A DNA stretch of 64,000 bases from Rhizobium sp. Q54 (GCA_945860165.1 CAMAPL010000011.1:1-64000); one strand, 5' to 3'. Numbered from the stretch's first letter, positions 38,377 to 48,801 are shown. Made by a program: numbers and translations. Notes: generated by a model not told the origin, from the letters alone.

Positions 38377-39279
38377 CTACCAGTTCAGCAGCTTTTGCAG
38401 ATTGCCGCCCTTGACCTTAGCGATATCGGCCACCGAATAGCCCTTCATGTGAATATCGACGATGCGGTGCGAACCGCCGCCCCACACCATCCGGTCGGGG
38501 CCGAATTCCCGGATCAGCCGGGAGGTGAACGGCAGCACGCTCTGGAAATAGGGCTTATCGGCGGCGATATAGTCGACGCCCGACAGCTTCATATAGACGT
38601 TGGGCAGCTTGGCCATCTCAAGAACATCGGCGAACTCATAGGGATTGCCCAGCTTGGGTTCGGCCATATGGTCGATCAACACCTTGCAGCCGGGAAAGGC
38701 GCGGATGGCAGCGGCGGCCTGGCGCGCATAATTTGGGCCGATATGCAGCTCCATGATCACGCCCAGATCGGCGGCCTGCTTCCACAGCGCCCGGACATAG
38801 GGTGCAGCAAAGGATTCGATATATATTTCCTTGCCGCGATGGGCGTGAATGCGGGTGGCGACAATGCGCGGCTCTTTCTTGACCAGCGCCGCCAGCTTTT
38901 TGGGCGCCTGGGGGTCCTTGGGATAGAACAGGCTGGTGGCTTTCAGCTGGGACGCCGGCGCGCGGCGCAGGCAGTCCAGCACCAGGCTGTGATCGTCGCC
39001 ATAAGGCTCGGGCTGGACCACAACCGCCTTGTCGATGCCGAATTCTTTCAAATGGCGCTGGTAAGGCGCCAGCGGATCAACCGGAAATGTGCCGGCATCG
39101 GGCTTGTAGGTCGACTTAGCGTGGAATGGAAAGCGCGCCGTATTGGAACTGAACATATGCGCATTCCATTCGACCACCGGGGTGGACTGTGCCAAGGCGG
39201 GCGTGGCGGCCGCAACAGCCGCGCCGCCCATGAGGGCAAAGATGTCCCGACGGCTGGTCTTTTCCATGTCCATCCCCAT
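38377..39279 (-). CDS. Tat-exported amidohydrolase family protein
   Basis: MEKTSRRDIFALMGGAAVAAATPALA; GCKVLIDHMAEP; RMVWGGGSHR. Confidence 0.75.
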   Translation of the reverse strand: MGMDMEKTSRRDIFALMGGAAVAAATPALAQSTPVVEWNAHMFSSNTARFPFHAKSTYKPDAGTFPVDPLAPYQRHLKEFGIDKAVVVQPEPYGDDHSLVLDCLRRAPASQLKATSLFYPKDPQAPKKLAALVKKEPRIVATRIHAHRGKEIYIESFAAPYVRALWKQAADLGVIMELHIGPNYARQAAAAIRAFPGCKVLIDHMAEPKLGNPYEFADVLEMAKLPNVYMKLSGVDYIAADKPYFQSVLPFTSRLIREFGPDRMVWGGGSHRIVDIHMKGYSVADIAKVKGGNLQKLLNW

Positions 39280-39390
39280 TGTTCTTGTGACACGGGCCAA
39301 GAGATACCACGCCCAAAAGCCGCGGCAAATACGGCTTAACCTTTGCTCTGTCAGCAGCGATACTACCATCCGGGGACGGCAAAGCGGTTC

Positions 39391-41508
39391 ATGAATACGC
39401 AGACCTTGATCGACCAGGCGGTGACGCTGCATCGCAGCGGCAACCTGCCGGACGCCGAACGGCTTTACCGCCAGGTGCTGGCTGCGGACCCGCGCGATTT
39501 CACGGCGCGCCATCTGCTGGGCGTGGCGATGGCCCAGCAGGGGCGTGGGGACGACGCCCTCAAAGAGATCGCCGCCGCGCTGGACCTTCGTCCGGGCGAC
39601 GCCGACGCACTGCTCAACCATGCCAATATCCTCAAGACCTTAGGCCGCACCGATGAGGCCTTAACCGGCTTCACCCGCGCCCTGGATGGACGGCCCGGCT
39701 GGCCACAAGCGCTGAATAATCGCGGTACCGTGCTGCAGAGCCTGGGACGGTTCGACGAGGGGTTGGCCGATTACGACGCGGCGCTGGCCGCCACCCCGGA
39801 CTATGTCGAGGCGCTGAACAATCGCGGCAGCGTGCTGCAGGACCTCAAACGGCCGGCGGAGGCGCTGGCAGCATATGACCGCGCCTTGCAGCTGGCGCCG
39901 CAATATTCGAGCGCCTTCAACAATCGCGGCAGCGCCCTGCTCGATCTTCGGCGCTTCGCCGATGCGCTGGGCTGCTTCGACCGCGCACTTGCCTTGCGGC
40001 CTGATGATGCGGAGGCCTTCAACAATCGCGGCAACGCATTGCAGGGCCTGATGCGCTATGACGAAGCGGTCACCAGCTATAACCGGGCGCTGGCGCTGCG
40101 CCCCGATTATCCTGAAGCCCAGAGCAATCGCGGCGGCTCCCTGCAGCAGCTCAAGCGCCACGAAGAAGCGCTGGCCAGCTTCGAGCAGGCGGGCGGCCAG
40201 CCGCACGCCTTTGCCGGCGCGGCGATGGCGGCGCTGAACCTGTGCGACTGGAAACGCGCCGCTGTGATCGGCGCGCAGATGCCGGCCCGGATCGCGGCCG
40301 GTGAAGCCGTGCCCCCATGGGTGCTGCTGGGCTATAGCAGCGAAGAGGCCCTGCAGCTCCAATGCGCGCGCAACGTGATCCAGTCCCGCTTTGCGAATTT
40401 TCCGCTCGCGATGGCGAAAGGCGGTTACAGGCATGACAGGCTCCGCCTTGCCTATATTTCCTCGGATTTTGTCCATCATCCGGTGGCGGCCCAGATCGCA
40501 CAACTGATCGAGACCCATGACCGCGAACGGTTCGAGGTGCTGGGCATTTCCACCGGCCCCGATGACGGCAGCGCTCAACGCCGGCGGCTGACATCGGCGT
40601 TCGACCAGTTCCACGATGTGAAAGATTATCCGTCCCGCGCCGTGGCGGTAATGGTGCGCGGGCTGGAAGTCGATGTGCTGGTGGACCTTAACGGCCATAC
40701 CCAGGGCGACAATTTCGATATTCTCAGCCACCGTCCGGCGCCGGTGCAGGCGACCTGGCTGGGCTATGCCGGAACCACCGGCGCGCCGTTCATTGACTGT
40801 CTGATCGCGGACCGCGTGGTGGCGCCCAACGCCGAAGCCTTTTCGGAAAAGCTGGCTTATCTGCCCAACTGTTTTTTCCCCACCGACACCAGCAATGCCA
40901 TCGGCACGCCCCCCTCGCGCGCCAAGGCGGGCTTGCCGGAGAATGGATTCGTTTTCTGCTCCTTCAACAACAACTGGAAGTTCACCGCGCCGGTCTTTGC
41001 CGTATGGATGCGGCTTCTGGAACAGGTGCCGGGCAGCGTCTTGTGGCTGAAGAAGCCCGGTGATGCGGCGGCGGAAAATCTTCGGCGCGCGGCGCACGAA
41101 CAGGGCATCGATTCACAGCGCCTGGTGTTCGCGGCAGTCGCGCCGCTGGACGTGCATTTCGCCCGTCACGCCCTTGCCGACCTGTTCCTCGACACCCTGC
41201 CCTACAATGCCCATGCCACCGCCTGCGACGCGCTGTGGGCGGGCCTGCCGGTCCTGACCTGCAAGGGAACGGCCTATGCCGGACGGGTCGCGGCCAGCAT
41301 GTTGCACGCGGCGGGCCTGCCGGAACTGGTGACGGAAAATGCGCAAGATTATGAAAATCTGGCGCTGGAACTGGCGCAAGATCCGGCGCGATTGAAATCT
41401 TTGCGGGAGAAGCTGGCGGGCCGGAATTCAGCACTGTTCGACACGCCGCGCTTCGCCCGCGACATCGAAGCGCTCTTCAGTGGGATGCTGGCTGCAAAGA
41501 CTTCCTGA
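39391..41508 (+). CDS. TPR / SPINDLY-type O-GlcNAc transferase family protein
   Basis: Seven or more TPR repeats; LAYISSDFVHHPVAAQIAQLIETHDRERFEVLGIS; FLDTLPYNAHATACDALWAGLPVLT. Confidence 0.88.
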   Translation: MNTQTLIDQAVTLHRSGNLPDAERLYRQVLAADPRDFTARHLLGVAMAQQGRGDDALKEIAAALDLRPGDADALLNHANILKTLGRTDEALTGFTRALDGRPGWPQALNNRGTVLQSLGRFDEGLADYDAALAATPDYVEALNNRGSVLQDLKRPAEALAAYDRALQLAPQYSSAFNNRGSALLDLRRFADALGCFDRALALRPDDAEAFNNRGNALQGLMRYDEAVTSYNRALALRPDYPEAQSNRGGSLQQLKRHEEALASFEQAGGQPHAFAGAAMAALNLCDWKRAAVIGAQMPARIAAGEAVPPWVLLGYSSEEALQLQCARNVIQSRFANFPLAMAKGGYRHDRLRLAYISSDFVHHPVAAQIAQLIETHDRERFEVLGISTGPDDGSAQRRRLTSAFDQFHDVKDYPSRAVAVMVRGLEVDVLVDLNGHTQGDNFDILSHRPAPVQATWLGYAGTTGAPFIDCLIADRVVAPNAEAFSEKLAYLPNCFFPTDTSNAIGTPPSRAKAGLPENGFVFCSFNNNWKFTAPVFAVWMRLLEQVPGSVLWLKKPGDAAAENLRRAAHEQGIDSQRLVFAAVAPLDVHFARHALADLFLDTLPYNAHATACDALWAGLPVLTCKGTAYAGRVAASMLHAAGLPELVTENAQDYENLALELAQDPARLKSLREKLAGRNSALFDTPRFARDIEALFSGMLAAKTS

Positions 41509-42667
41509 TCTTCGCCACAGTATCGGCGGAAACAGCGGGCGCGCGATTACCCCAATTGTTGCGAATGTAAGTCAGGACATTGGCGACCTGTGCGTCGTTC
41601 AGCTTCCAGGCAAAACTGGGCATACCGGGACCGGTCGGCGCGGCGGGCGTCGCCACCGCCTTTGAGCCGGCCAGCACCACTCGCGCCAAGGTCTCGGCGC
41701 TGCTCTGGCGCACCAGCGCGTTGCCCGCCAGCGGCGGGAACAGGACATTGTCGCCCCGGCCATTGAAGCTGTGACAGGCGGCGCAATTCATCCGAAACAC
41801 GCCTGCGCCCGATTTCATCTGGGCCTCCACACCCGATGCGCCGCCGCCATTGCCGTCCGATGCCGGCAGATCCTTCAGATAGACCGCAACCGCCCGGAGA
41901 TCGGCATCGTTCATCTGCGCGGTGGAATGCTCGACCACTTCCGACATGGGACCCGATGCGATGGAATGTGTATTCCGGCCGGTCTTGAGATACTCCACCA
42001 CCTGCGCGGCGCTCCAGCCGCCCAGGCCCGCATTGCGGTCGCCAGTGAGATCGGGGGCGAACCAGCCCTGCAGCGATGCGCCCGACAGCGCCATACCCTT
42101 GTCGGAACCCATCATGGTCTTGGCCGTGTGGCAGGTGCCGCAATGGGCCGGGCCGTTGGCAATGTAAGCGCCGCGATTCCAGGCCGCGCCCTTGCCCGCA
42201 TTGTGGGCGTACAGCGCGGGGCGGAAAAACAGCATGTTCCAGCCGCGCATCATAAAGCGCAGATTGAAGGGAAATCGCAGCTGATTGACATCCACAGCAC
42301 GGCGCACCGGTTTCACGGTTTGTAGATAGGCCCAGAGCGACGCGACATCGGCATCGCTCATCTTCGCATAGGCCGGATAGGGCATGGCGGGATAAAGCCG
42401 CTTGCCACCTGGCCCGATGCCGGCCTTCATCGCCAGGCGGAAATCCTCCCCCGAATAATTTCCGATGCCGGTTTGCTTGTCCGGCGTGATGTTGGGCGCC
42501 ACCAGCTTTCCGAACGGTGTCATCAATTCGACCCCGCCCGCCAGATTCTTGCCGTGACAGCCTTCGCAGTCTCCCAGCACCGACTGGTAACGGCCGGCAT
42601 CCACGCCAGCGGCGCTGGCGGCGGAGGACACAGCTGCAAGGGCGGCAGCGAGAAAAAGCTTCCTCAT
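41477..42667 (-). CDS. Three-heme cytochrome c (alcohol/gluconate dehydrogenase cytochrome subunit-like)
   Basis: Signal peptide; CEGCH, CGTCH, CAACH motifs. Confidence 0.88.
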   Translation of the reverse strand: MRKLFLAAALAAVSSAASAAGVDAGRYQSVLGDCEGCHGKNLAGGVELMTPFGKLVAPNITPDKQTGIGNYSGEDFRLAMKAGIGPGGKRLYPAMPYPAYAKMSDADVASLWAYLQTVKPVRRAVDVNQLRFPFNLRFMMRGWNMLFFRPALYAHNAGKGAAWNRGAYIANGPAHCGTCHTAKTMMGSDKGMALSGASLQGWFAPDLTGDRNAGLGGWSAAQVVEYLKTGRNTHSIASGPMSEVVEHSTAQMNDADLRAVAVYLKDLPASDGNGGGASGVEAQMKSGAGVFRMNCAACHSFNGRGDNVLFPPLAGNALVRQSSAETLARVVLAGSKAVATPAAPTGPGMPSFAWKLNDAQVANVLTYIRNNWGNRAPAVSADTVAKIRKSLQPASH

Positions 42668-44427
42668 GCCCGCACCAGCTTGCCGGGGCTTTTTATGTAT
42701 TTGGTGGTGATGGCTTGCGCCGCCCAGAAGGCCAGCGCCCCTACCGTGCCGGTGGGATTCATGCCGGCATTGTGGGCGAAGGCAGATGCGCCGATGACAA
42801 AGACATTGGGCACGTCCCAGCTCTGCAGATATTTGTTCACCGCGCTGGTCTTGGGATCGCCGCCCATGATAGCGCCGCCAGTATTGTGGGTGCTCTGATA
42901 CGGCACCGCGTCCCAGCCCTTTTTGGCCCGCGACACGGTGGTGACCTTGGCGCCGAACGGCTTGGAGATTTTTTCCAGCTGGTCCGACATGAAGTGCGAC
43001 ATGCGAATGTCGTTGTCGGGGAAATCAAAGGTAATGCGCAGCAGCGGCCGGCCGTGCCGGTCGGTATAGGTGGGATCGAGGTCGAGATAATTCTCCCGCA
43101 CCGGATAGGACGAGCCCTGGGCCGAGAAACCCATCGAGCTATTGTAGCCCTCTATCGTCGCTTTCTTCCAACCCGCACCCCAGCGCGGGCTGCCCGGCGC
43201 GGTGGGCCGGTTGCTGATAGGCCGCCCATTGGTGACCACACAGTTGATGCCGCCGCCGCCCAGGAAATCCAGCGGCCCATGATCGAAGGCGTCGCCGTTG
43301 AAATCGTCCATCGTCTGGCCCAGCGTGCCGGCGCCGATGAAGGGATTGAAGTGCTTGCCCTCGAAGAACATGCGGGCACCGCTACCGGTCTGGTAGCAGT
43401 AATTGCGGCCCACCGTGCCCTGGCCCGTCACCGGGTCATACTGTGCGCCGATCTTCGACAGCAGCATCATGCGCACATTCATCAACGCGTAGGCACAGAT
43501 CACCACAATGTCGCCGGGCTGTTCATACTCCACACCCTTGGCATCGATATAGGTGACGCTTTTGGCCATCTTGCCGTCCGGCGCCAGATTGACCTTCAGC
43601 ACCTCGCATTCGGTGCGCAGTTCGAAGTTGGGCTTTTTCATCAGCACCGGCAGGATGGTGGTCTGGGCGCTGGCCTTGGAATAGTTGCCGCAGGCGAAGC
43701 GTTCGCAGAAACCGCAATAGGTGCATTGCCCCATCCGCACACCCAGCGGATTGACATACGCCGTCGAAAGATTCGCTGACGGCGTTGGAAACGGATGATA
43801 GCCCTGCTCTTTCACCATCTGGGCAAAGAGCGTGGGCGCATAGCTCATTTTCATCGGCGGCGTGGGATAGTCGCGGCTACGCGCGCTTTCAAAGGGATTG
43901 CCGCCCGGCACGACCCGGCCCTTGAGATTGCCGGCCTTGCCGGAAATGCCACAAAGATATTCGAACTTGTCGAAGCTGGGCTCGATCTCGTTCCAGGTGA
44001 CGCCCCAGTCCTGCAGCATCAGCCCGTTCATCCTAGCGGCGCCATAACGCTGCGCCAGATGGCTGCGGATCGAAAAATCGCTGCTCCAGAAGCGCCATGT
44101 TTGGCCGTTCCAGTGCACGCCGGCACCGCCAACCCCGTCGCCGGGCAGGAAAGAGCCGTAATCGCGCATCGGCATCGCGGTCTGGGCGACGGTGTTGCGC
44201 ATGGTCATGGCTTCGACGCTGGGCTTTAGGAACAGCTCCTTGCGGATGGCGTAGCGCAGCTCGTCCTGCATATAGGCGACATTGAAATCGGTGGGGGTGT
44301 CGCGCCACGGCCCGCGCTCTATGGCGACGACATTCAGCCCCGCCTCGGTCAGTTGCTGCGCCAGGATAGCGCCGGTCCAGCCCAGGCCGATGATAACCGC
44401 GTCACGCTTGGGAAGCAGCTTGGCCAT
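42664..44427 (-). CDS. GMC family oxidoreductase (gluconate-2-dehydrogenase large-subunit type)
   Basis: AVIIGLGWTGAILAQQLTEAGLNVVAIERG; C-term THNTGGAIMGGDPKTSAVNKYLQSWDVPNVFVIGASAFAHNAGMNPTGTVGAL. Confidence 0.9.
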   Translation of the reverse strand: MAKLLPKRDAVIIGLGWTGAILAQQLTEAGLNVVAIERGPWRDTPTDFNVAYMQDELRYAIRKELFLKPSVEAMTMRNTVAQTAMPMRDYGSFLPGDGVGGAGVHWNGQTWRFWSSDFSIRSHLAQRYGAARMNGLMLQDWGVTWNEIEPSFDKFEYLCGISGKAGNLKGRVVPGGNPFESARSRDYPTPPMKMSYAPTLFAQMVKEQGYHPFPTPSANLSTAYVNPLGVRMGQCTYCGFCERFACGNYSKASAQTTILPVLMKKPNFELRTECEVLKVNLAPDGKMAKSVTYIDAKGVEYEQPGDIVVICAYALMNVRMMLLSKIGAQYDPVTGQGTVGRNYCYQTGSGARMFFEGKHFNPFIGAGTLGQTMDDFNGDAFDHGPLDFLGGGGINCVVTNGRPISNRPTAPGSPRWGAGWKKATIEGYNSSMGFSAQGSSYPVRENYLDLDPTYTDRHGRPLLRITFDFPDNDIRMSHFMSDQLEKISKPFGAKVTTVSRAKKGWDAVPYQSTHNTGGAIMGGDPKTSAVNKYLQSWDVPNVFVIGASAFAHNAGMNPTGTVGALAFWAAQAITTKYIKSPGKLVRA

Positions 44428-44431
44428 GCCG

Positions 44432-45163
44432 TTAGCCCTCCGCCGAATAGATGGAAACTGGCGGACGGGGATAAGGCACGTTGTGCTTGTCGATATGGTC
44501 GCGATAGTCATAGCGCGCGCCAGGAAAGCCGATCATCTTCCACGAGGCCATGTTGCGGTTACCGCCATAAAGGGGATCGGCGAAGAAGCCCTCCATCGAG
44601 TTCTGCAGCATCATCTCGAAAAATTCCTTGGTGCTGAAACCGGGCTTGAGCCTGAGCGCGATCTTGCCGCCATCCATGCCGGCCAGCACCGCATCCTGCT
44701 GCGCCGGTGCAAGCTGCGCGAAGCCGCGCTTGTGGGTGGCGTGGGCGTAGTCGTTCAGGGCGCGAAGGCCCAGGCGATAGCGCCCGGCGGGCGTCAGATC
44801 GCCCTGGTAACCCTGGCTCGGCAGGCCGGGCATGAAAGGCCCTTTCATGTAAAGGCGCTGCGCCTGGCCGAATGCACCCGCCAGCTGGCGATCGATATAA
44901 ACGGCGCAGCCGCTGGCCTTGCCGCCGGGGGAAAGATTATCGGCGGGGATCAGCCGGTTCACCACCGCCTCAATGGTGACGACCTCGTCCGGGGTGAAGA
45001 AATACCAGCCCAGCGGATTGACCGGCTTGGGCGGCTCGCCCGCAAACGGCGACCAGGGCATGGTGCCGGATATGCTTGCGCCATCGGCAGTGGCAGCCAA
45101 GATCGGTAGCGCCGCAACCGATGCAAGCAACCGGCGGCGGCTCAGCGCGCGCTGTTCTGACAT
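44432..45163 (-). CDS. Gluconate 2-dehydrogenase subunit 3 family protein, Tat signal
   Basis: MSEQRALSRRRLLASVAALPILAATADGA; FFTPDEVVTIEAVVNRLIPADNLSPGG. Confidence 0.85.
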   Translation of the reverse strand: MSEQRALSRRRLLASVAALPILAATADGASISGTMPWSPFAGEPPKPVNPLGWYFFTPDEVVTIEAVVNRLIPADNLSPGGKASGCAVYIDRQLAGAFGQAQRLYMKGPFMPGLPSQGYQGDLTPAGRYRLGLRALNDYAHATHKRGFAQLAPAQQDAVLAGMDGGKIALRLKPGFSTKEFFEMMLQNSMEGFFADPLYGGNRNMASWKMIGFPGARYDYRDHIDKHNVPYPRPPVSIYSAEG

Positions 45164-45470
45164 TCCCGATTCCCCAACCGCGATTCTTGTTTTTGTTGCG
45201 ATCATCCTATGCGCGAGTTCCGCCCAGGGCAAAGACCCTCCCCCATGTGCGCAGCACGAATGGTGGAGGTGGCGTAGCTTGCCCCGGCCAGCGAAGCCGG
45301 AGGGGGCCGGTATAGGTTTTGCAGCCGCGAAACAAGGCAGGCTGCGTAATTGCGCAAAGTTCGCAGCGAAACCAGGAAACCCAGGGAATTATGGATTTTA
45401 TCAGGAACGAAGGTCGGCGGGCTGGGTTCAGTAAGGGCGGCTGGGATAACCTTTTGGAGGACAAACCGTA

Positions 45471-45653
45471 ATGGCGAATAACCAGAATCAGAATGACCAG
45501 ACCAAAGGTCAGCAGAAGCACCAGAACCAGCCGCAGTCGGGCCACCAGTCCGGCCAGCAGCAGCGCAAGCAGGACCAGAAGTCGGACAATGACGACAAGT
45601 CCTCGAGCGGCCAGCAAAACAAGTCGAACGACCAGCAGAACAAGCAGCGCTAA
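45471..45653 (+). CDS. 60-aa Gln/Asn/Lys/Ser-rich, predicted fully disordered protein
   Basis: MANNQNQNDQTKGQQKHQNQPQSGHQSGQQQRKQDQKSDNDDKSSSGQQNKSNDQQNKQR; SD TTGGAGG; own terminator. Confidence 0.65.
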   Translation: MANNQNQNDQTKGQQKHQNQPQSGHQSGQQQRKQDQKSDNDDKSSSGQQNKSNDQQNKQR

Positions 45654-45673
45654 CCACGCCGCTTAAAAACAAG

Positions 45674-45722
45674 AAGGCCCGGTGGGAGTTGGCTAGCGCC
45701 ACCTTACCACCGGGCCTTTTTC
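45674..45722 (+). terminator. Rho-independent terminator
   Basis: AAGGCCCGGTGG ... CCACCGGGCCTT then TTTT. Confidence 0.8.
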
Positions 45723-45767
45723 CTTTGTATTGTTGTATTTTAGGGCACGAAAGACCAAATTGACAGG

Positions 45768-46640
45768 ATGGCCGTCAAACAAGCTCCCAGCCGCCTGCAA
45801 GGCGAACTGGCGCGCCGCATCCTGCGCGCGCTGAAAGCGCAGAACGCGCCCATCGGCTACCGCCTGGTGGAACTGGACCTGTGTGCCGCCTTTGATGTCT
45901 CGCGCACACCCGTTCGCGGCGCGCTGCAATTGCTGGCGGCGGGTGGCGTGATCACCGCGCGGGAGGGGCGCGGTTACGTGCTGGCCAAAACCATCCAGGA
46001 CGCACCCGAAGACGCCAACGGCGAGGACGAGAAAGACGATCGCCTGTTCGCTGGCCTGGCCGAGGCGCGCGCCAGGGGAAAGCTTGCCGACCAGTTCACC
46101 CAGCAGGAAGTCGTGCGCGCCTTTGATGCGCGGCTGTCCAGCGTGATGCGGGTGCTGCGGCTGCTGGCCGAACTGGGACTTGTCGAGCGCCGACCCGGCA
46201 ATGGCTGGGCCTTCATCGCCGATGCCGCACGGGTTCTGAACGAAAGTTATGCCTTCCGCCGCGCGCTGGAGCCGCAGATGCTGCTGCAACAGGGCTTCCG
46301 GCTGGATCGCACCTGGGCGGAAAAAGCCCGCGCCAGCCACGAAAAATTGCGCAAGAAGCCCTGGCGGGCCGGCGACGGCGCCGATTTCCACGACATCAAC
46401 GCCGATTTTCACGAGCAGTTGGCGCGCTGTTCGGGCAATCGCGCCATGCTGAGGGCTGTGCAAAATCAGATCCAGTTGCGCCGTTTTCTCAGCGGTCAGT
46501 GGGACTATCCGGTGGATCAGGTGCACAGCGCCATCGACGACCATCTGGAAATCCTAGCGGCGCTGGAAGCGGGATATGCCGATAAGGCCGCGGCGCTCAT
46601 GCTGCATCACCTGACCACCAGCGCATCACAGGCGCACTGA
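45768..46640 (+). CDS. GntR family transcriptional regulator
   Basis: N-term wHTH (LDLCAAFDVSRTPVRGALQLLAAGGVITAREGRGYVL) and FCD-like C-term (FHEQLARCSGNRAM...HLEILAALEAGYADKAAALMLHHL). Confidence 0.85.
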   Translation: MAVKQAPSRLQGELARRILRALKAQNAPIGYRLVELDLCAAFDVSRTPVRGALQLLAAGGVITAREGRGYVLAKTIQDAPEDANGEDEKDDRLFAGLAEARARGKLADQFTQQEVVRAFDARLSSVMRVLRLLAELGLVERRPGNGWAFIADAARVLNESYAFRRALEPQMLLQQGFRLDRTWAEKARASHEKLRKKPWRAGDGADFHDINADFHEQLARCSGNRAMLRAVQNQIQLRRFLSGQWDYPVDQVHSAIDDHLEILAALEAGYADKAAALMLHHLTTSASQAH

Positions 46641-46643
46641 CCG

Positions 46644-48068
46644 TCAATAGATGTCGCGCCGATACAAGCCGTCCTGCGTCATCTGGTCGAGCTTTCCCTC
46701 TCCGACAAGGGCGACCAGCGCATCCTGCACGCCCGCCGCCATCTGAAGGCCGCCGCAGACCAGGACCGATGCCCCGGCTTCGATCCAGCTGCGGATCTCT
46801 TCGCCCTGCTCCGTCACCAGGTTCTGGACATAGCGTTTGGGAGAAACATCGCGCGAAAATACCAGATCGGTTTTCGCCAGCGTGCCGTCGGCCTGCCATG
46901 CGCGTATGTCATCGGCATAATACAGATCGGTCTTTTCACCGCGCTCACCGAACAGCAGCCAGCCGCCAGCCAGCTTCATGGCCTGCCGGTATTGGAGATG
47001 GGCGCGCAGCCCCGCCATGCCGGTGCCTGCACCGATCAAAATCTGGGAACCATCACTAGGGGGCTGAAAGTTGGGGTTGGGCCGCAGGCGCAACTTTACC
47101 ACGCCGCCCACCTCGGCGGTCTGGGTCAGCCAGCCCGAGCCCAGACCCAGGCTGCCATCATCCTTGACCGCCTTGCGCACCAGAAGCTCCATGCGCCCAC
47201 TTTGCGGCAGCGAGGCGATGGAATATTCGCGGGGCGGGAAAGATTCCAGCCGTTCCACCAGCCACTCCAGCGCAATGCCTTCGACCTCGTGCGGGCGCGG
47301 CAAGCGGCTATGGGCGATGATGTCGCGCAGGAATGTCCAGTGGCCATGCCAGCGGAAGCTCAACTCCCCGTTCAGCCTGTGATAGCGCAAAAAGCTTTCC
47401 ACCGCCGCTTCGCTGTTGCGCGGCCAGATCTCCGCAATGTCGCCGGCGGTCCAGACCATCTGTGACAGCTCGCGTGGCGTCAGCGCGATATGCCAGGTTT
47501 CGCCGCCCGCGCTGCCCGGATTCAGTAACCGGCGCTCGGCCAGAATCCAGCCCTGCGGCGGTCCGGGCATCAGCTGCTCGACGCTGGTGGTGGCGCCCAG
47601 CCGGGTGAGCTGCTCGCACCATTTGCTCATCGCTGCGATATCATCATCGCCGTCGACGCAGATGATATCGAACAGGCGGCGCGCTTTGCTAGCCGCCAAC
47701 CAGCGATCCACACTTTGGCCGAAGCCGCAAAACGTGGCGTCGTATTTCCTGTCGCCGCGCGCCAGCACGGCATAATTCAGCCCCTTGAGAGCAGCCTGCT
47801 GGGCCATCTGCTTGCGCTCGAAGGCTCGCGCCGAATCGGGCGCCTCACCCGCGCCATAGGTGCTGGTCACGACCAGAAGCGTACCGGCCTCCGCCATCTC
47901 AGACGCAGTCAGGCTGCCCAGAGCGGCGACCCGCACCAGGCTTGCCCCGGCCAGGGCATTGGCGCTGCGCCAGGCAATGGTTTCGGCAGCCCCCGTCTGG
48001 CTGGCGAAGGCGACCAGAATCTTGCCGCCGGGCTTGGGGGCGCTTCTGAACAGGGAACCGAAGACCAT
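46644..48068 (-). CDS. Flavodoxin/FAD-NAD(P) reductase (sulfite reductase flavoprotein-like)
   Basis: ILVAFASQTGAAETIAWRSA, TSTYGAGEAPDSA, REYSIASLPQSG, ILIGAGTGMAGLRAHLQYR. Confidence 0.85.
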   Translation of the reverse strand: MVFGSLFRSAPKPGGKILVAFASQTGAAETIAWRSANALAGASLVRVAALGSLTASEMAEAGTLLVVTSTYGAGEAPDSARAFERKQMAQQAALKGLNYAVLARGDRKYDATFCGFGQSVDRWLAASKARRLFDIICVDGDDDIAAMSKWCEQLTRLGATTSVEQLMPGPPQGWILAERRLLNPGSAGGETWHIALTPRELSQMVWTAGDIAEIWPRNSEAAVESFLRYHRLNGELSFRWHGHWTFLRDIIAHSRLPRPHEVEGIALEWLVERLESFPPREYSIASLPQSGRMELLVRKAVKDDGSLGLGSGWLTQTAEVGGVVKLRLRPNPNFQPPSDGSQILIGAGTGMAGLRAHLQYRQAMKLAGGWLLFGERGEKTDLYYADDIRAWQADGTLAKTDLVFSRDVSPKRYVQNLVTEQGEEIRSWIEAGASVLVCGGLQMAAGVQDALVALVGEGKLDQMTQDGLYRRDIY

Positions 48069-48208
48069 GGCGCGCACTAACACAGGGGCGGGCAGCCGCG
48101 CAAACCGTGGTTTTCTCACGATTTTTGCGGAAGGTGGAACTTTTACTACCACCGGCGACCGCCTCGCGCGTTCCCTATGTCCAAGACCAACTGGCCGCGA
48201 GGGCCTGC

Positions 48209-48373
48209 ATGTCCGCCAATATCATCGTGATCCAGCCGCTGGTCGCGCTGCTTTTCGGAATCCTGATTCTGATCCTGCCGCGTCTGCTGAATTATCTGAT
48301 CTCGATCTATTTGATCTTTATCGGGCTGAGCGGGCTACTCCCCCAACTCTTCACTTTCACCACCACGACGTAG
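48209..48373 (+). CDS. DUF3096-like small membrane protein
   Basis: MSANIIVIQPLVALLFGILILILPRLLNYLISIYLIFIGLSGLLPQ. Confidence 0.75.
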   Translation: MSANIIVIQPLVALLFGILILILPRLLNYLISIYLIFIGLSGLLPQLFTFTTTT

Positions 48374-48417
48374 GCGCGTCAGCGAAAGCCGAAGCGACCA
48401 AAACAAGGAGCGATGTC

Positions 48418-48687
48418 ATGACCAAGGCCGAAAAACTCAAGCCCCATGAAGAAATGCCGGAGCATCGCAGCACCGACAAGCAGCCCGTGACCAAGGAATA
48501 AAAGATCGACGCCCAGATGGAAGTTTCCTTCCCGGCCAGCGATCCGCCATCCTTCTCGGGCGGCAATCACATCATCGGCGCGCCGACGGATCGCGAAAGC
48601 GAGTCTCCGACGGCTGAAGCGCCGGAGGTTGTCGCTGCCGAAAAGAAAACCAACCCCGGCGACGCCAAGAAGCCGCACACATACTGA
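48418..48687 (+). pseudogene. Small SFPASDPPS-motif protein interrupted by TAA at 48499-48501
   Basis: MTKAEKLKPHEEMPEHRSTDKQPVTKE*KIDAQMEVSFPASDPPSFSGGNHIIGAPTDRESES...KKPHTY, one frame. Confidence 0.6.
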
Positions 48688-48801
48688 CTTTTGCAACCGG
48701 CAGTTCCACGCGTGCCGTCAAAACGCCTCCATTGCATGCCCCCCCCTTAACCGCGCGGAGCCTAGGCTTTGCGCGGGGGCGCACTCAGGAGTGAGCCGCT
48801 T

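Noticed and set aside
45202-45702. Minus-strand ORFs (166 and 136 aa) opposite the Q/N-rich protein
   Set aside because: Low-complexity antisense translation of the Q/N-rich gene; no SD or domain support.
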